NCBI GenBank assembly: GCA_008973525.1
Contig: WACJ01000516.1
Location: 1,922,001 to 1,986,000 of the forward strand
Direction: 5' to 3'
From: Stenopsyche tienmushanensis
Lineage: Eukaryota; Arthropoda; Insecta; Trichoptera; Stenopsychidae
DNA length: 64,000 nucleotides
Positions 60,566-64,000 of this stretch are shown here, one piece after another (position 1 is the stretch's first letter; every line of letters starts with the position of its first letter). The notes beneath the pieces are model-generated. The model saw only the letters and a list, made by a program, of their open reading frames with translations, ran no database searches and was not told the DNA's origin. The position numbers were made by a program, and so were the translations under genes.

Positions 60566-63500
60566 TGAGCAAATAATATTTTCGAACATATTGTCTATCA
60601 AGAAATATTGGTTTTCTTACAAACCATCAAAATGTAAAATAAATGTAAGAACAGCGCTTTAACATTTTATATAAAAAGCATATAGAAAATAATAGCTTTT
60701 TACAAGTACTCATTTTATGCTTGTAATATTTTTAGCAAAAAAATTCTTCTTGTCATGTCAAATTGCACATGGAAGATGTAATAAATTCTCAGAAAATGTT
60801 GAAATATTTCTGAGTATTTTTGCTAAAAACATGCGCTGAAAATGAAAATAAATACATATGAATTATAACTAGAGAAAAAATATAAGTCATAACAAGATGA
60901 TGTATGTTATTTACATAAAATACAAAGGTAATGGAATGAAATAAGGTTTGATGGACGAAAAAGTGGTGGATGCACTTTGATTTTATAGGTGAATAAAAAC
61001 GTCAAAGTATGCATATAAAAGCATAAAAGATAGGGTATTTATAATCACCCTAGCGCATAACCTTAGATCCGCCCTTGCTAATATTTTAAGAAATCCTATT
61101 ATAATCTTAAGCCAGGGAGTTTATCTCAGAGATTGTCTAATTTGCAGAAATAAAATTCTGTAAAAACTCCAACGGTAGATCCAGTATATGTTATCGTATA
61201 AGGGCGATTATGTATTTTATTTTAATTTGTAAATAGAGCCCAAAATCATGCAGCAAATTTTTAACCTATTTGACATTACTATTTTTAAGCACCATAGGAC
61301 TTTTCTGCAATGTTATTATGTTTAGTTTGAAAATAAACCGGTTTAGGTCATCATATACTTATATCAATAATGTCTGAATTTGCAAATAATAATTGAAATA
61401 TAACTTAAAAACAATAATAATTTTGCTATTCGTTTATAAATTAATTTCTATGTAAAACTCTTATTCAAATAGTCTATCCTCCCTCAACTCAACATTGTCT
61501 GAAAAGTAAATGGAATACTGCAATATGAAAACTTATTTCCTTAGAAATGTCTTCTATGGAGATTGCCTACGTCCGATAGCGGAAGATGGAACCTTAAACA
61601 GAAGAAAGAAAATTTGAACTGCTTCATTCGTCGTTTGTATGCCGTTCGTGTTTCCTTGGGAACGCTCATAAAAATATCGATCTAAGCTAGATACCAGTAA
61701 ATCTTTTTTATTTATATTGTAAAATTAATAGCTCGCATACTGCCTATAATTCGTTGTAGAATTAGTATATATATTAATAGTGTTTAAATTTGCATTATTT
61801 TACTGAATTAATCCTTGAATAAATTGAAGACCCGTTACTTGCTTTAACGAGCCCTATTCTCGTATATACATAATACTTATTTAGAGTGATTATATTTGAA
61901 ATCAAGTTCATATTTGCTTATTTTGTCGCAACCAATAACAGTAATGTTTGATTAACTTATTCCTCCCACCCTTTCAAATAATGGTGTATTTACTTTCGAG
62001 CGTATTTAGTGACCTTTAAGAGGGTTGTGTTTCCCATCTTGCTCATCGTGAGATATATGACGACTTAGAATGAATGTGTTTAGCAATATATTTAAAACTT
62101 CCATAGCCATTGAAAATGTTTAGCACATGTATCATGTTTATGTATCTTAAAACCACTATTTTTTGGTATTTTTCTATCTTTATTTTGACTTTTTCTTTCA
62201 CAAATCAATTGGCAAAGTTTCATTATGAAATATTTTTTCTTGTTATTGAACTTTTATAGGCAGGAGGTAAATGCTAGATACATTTTGTTGTTAATCTTTT
62301 GGCTGCTAAACAGTATTTTTTTTGATATTCTCCTTTTTCTTATTTAATTGCGCTCATATATAAGCATGATGCACTACAAGGCTAAACATTGATACCATGG
62401 CGTACAGAAACTATTCGTAACTATCGTATTCGAGCATTTTAAAGTCGTCAATGAGTAAATAACGATCGTTGTTTGCAGTCCTCGCAAGTTTGCCCAATCG
62501 ACGATATATCGTATCTTAGCATTCTTAGCAGCTAAAGAAGTGTATTTTTTGAACAATGTTTATTAAATACAGACTAAAAATTATTGAGCTTTTTTCATGA
62601 TTTGAGCATGTTTATTTTTATTCAGACTTGTACAGTTTGTAAAATAGTTATAATTCTCTTTATGAAAATGTAATCGCAATCGTTGACACGTATATATTTA
62701 GCATTTGCAAATTGAAATACACCAACCAACAAGAGTTATTTTGCCCATTTTAATGCAGCCTGACCCCATGACTAATCGTCTGTCATCCTCCTCTATTGTT
62801 TACTTTCAAGCGAAAAGAAATGTTTTTTTCCGATTATTATTATTCATAGGATGATATTCGGAGTAATATAGGGTCACTCGCTGGGGTTGAACCTTCACAG
62901 GGGGTGTTTCTGTGAGGGTACGACCCATTATTGTTTGGATAAATAATCCCTGCGACGACGTTTTAACGACCCTTAAAAGTGTCTTCGCAAACTCGTACCT
63001 GCTATCTTAGCCTCTTTATGGCGTATCCTCACATTCTTTTTCTGCCTATGATACCGCACAGAAACCCTTTAATATCGTGTATGTAAAGCGGATTTTTTTC
63101 TATCCAAATATATGGAAGACATTTAATTTGCGTCGCTATCGGCTGAATGAGAATTTAAAAGTTCTCCTTGTTGTTAATATACCGTAAATTTTGGGTTAGT
63201 ATTACATATGCCGGGTTGATGTAATAAGAGCAAATAAGCTCATGTTCGAATTTTCTCCAACCCTCGCTCATATCATGTAATATATGTGTGTCGGGGAGAA
63301 TCCTGGTTTTAATTTCCCACTTTTCACAACAGAAACGGCGGAATTCATACATTTCTTACGGTTTTTTTCCCCTCGCACGTATATTTGTGGTGTTCCCATA
63401 TTTTTTTCAGCAATATTTATTCGCTTCCTTTCTATTTGCATGTGGAGTTGTAAATTTCCGCTAGCTGAATTGCAAATTCATTTTTATCAAACTGGGAAGA

Positions 63501-64000
63501 TCATAATACATAAACATGCACATTAATATGCGCATCTATACGAAATTTGCTAGACCAAGTGTTACCAATTCTGAAAGTCATTGCATTGTCAATTTTTTTA
63601 CATATCCACTCTTAACTCTCTATTCTTCTATTAAAAGAAATATTTTCGTGATAACAAATCAAACTTACTGTTAACATAATATGATCCTCTTTAGTTTAAA
63701 TTATACGTAATATAATATAAGTAGAAGAAGAACCTGCGAAATATATTTACATTACCTTTGATAATACAACACTATCAAACAATTAACACTCTTTTTAAAT
63801 ATTTAAAATCTTCAAATGTTACTTATACCTAAATAATAGCCTGAGAGAGTTTTTCTTTCTCATAGCCATTCGTTGCTCAAAATTGCAACGTTTTTTTAAT
63901 TAATATAATTTGTATCGTATTTTATTTTATCAATTAAGTTCATTCAATTGGTCTTAAAATAAATGTATAGTTGTTAGCTCAAGAGTATTGTTACAGAGCT
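60566..64000. other. AT-rich non-coding stretch to window end
   Basis: No gene, intact transposon or strong splice pair is seen. A pyrimidine tract with TATAG|GTGAAT at about 60,989 is a poor ratchet candidate. Small GC-richer patches at about 62,860-63,060 and 63,280-63,480 have no recognisable content. Confidence 0.4.

Noticed and set aside
1..64000. CRISPR arrays, bacterial operons, rRNA genes
   Set aside because: No regularly spaced repeats, no dense ORF packing and no rRNA core motifs. The window is plainly eukaryotic nuclear DNA.

Overview
This is AT-rich (roughly 30% GC by eye) nuclear DNA of an arthropod, most likely an insect. It holds no operons or long native reading frames. It carries an R1-clade non-LTR retrotransposon, several mariner relics, a piggyBac-type element, and intron-style splice signals on the + strand. 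All identifications are by reading motifs; no database search was possible.

Most of the window reads as the long introns of one large + strand gene. The evidence is: (a) a GC/CpG-rich promoter-like island with a TCAGTC initiator and 5'UTR-like sequence at about 9.04-9.75 kb; (b) one GC-rich exon at 27,529-28,189, with a strong polypyrimidine-tract acceptor, several short upstream ORFs, a Gly/His/Pro/Ser-rich coding part and a CAG|GT donor; and (c) two very good zero-length-exon (recursive splice, 'ratchet') sites at 6,827 and 45,579, plus a weaker one at 50,421. The two good sites share the 16-mer TTTGTTACAGGTGAGT. I do not recognise the protein.

The rest is mobile-element debris. From left to right: a minus-strand mariner fossil (15.4-15.97 kb); a repeat with a tRNA-like T-arm (19.06-19.29 kb); a hAT-like terminus (25.47 kb); a broken DNA-transposon transposase gene with GGTCTTT-type inverted ends (28.75-30.25 kb); a 551-bp non-autonomous piggyBac-type element with TTAA duplications (32.3-32.87 kb); a 5'-truncated R1-clade retrotransposon (34,012-37,954) with an exact 17-bp target-site duplication and an intact 1079-codon ORF2; two opposite-facing deleted copies of one mariner family (39.8-40.7 kb and 51.0-51.6 kb); a third-family mariner relic (43.85-44.49 kb); and an internally deleted mariner with clear 26-bp ends (57,570-58,482).

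Between these, long AT-rich stretches contain no gene I can support. They are interrupted by 200-600 bp islands of higher GC with no ORF, which are candidate conserved enhancers, and by several short perfect inverted repeats. The most interesting items are the ratchet sites with the exon between them, and the recently inserted, apparently intact R1-clade ORF2.
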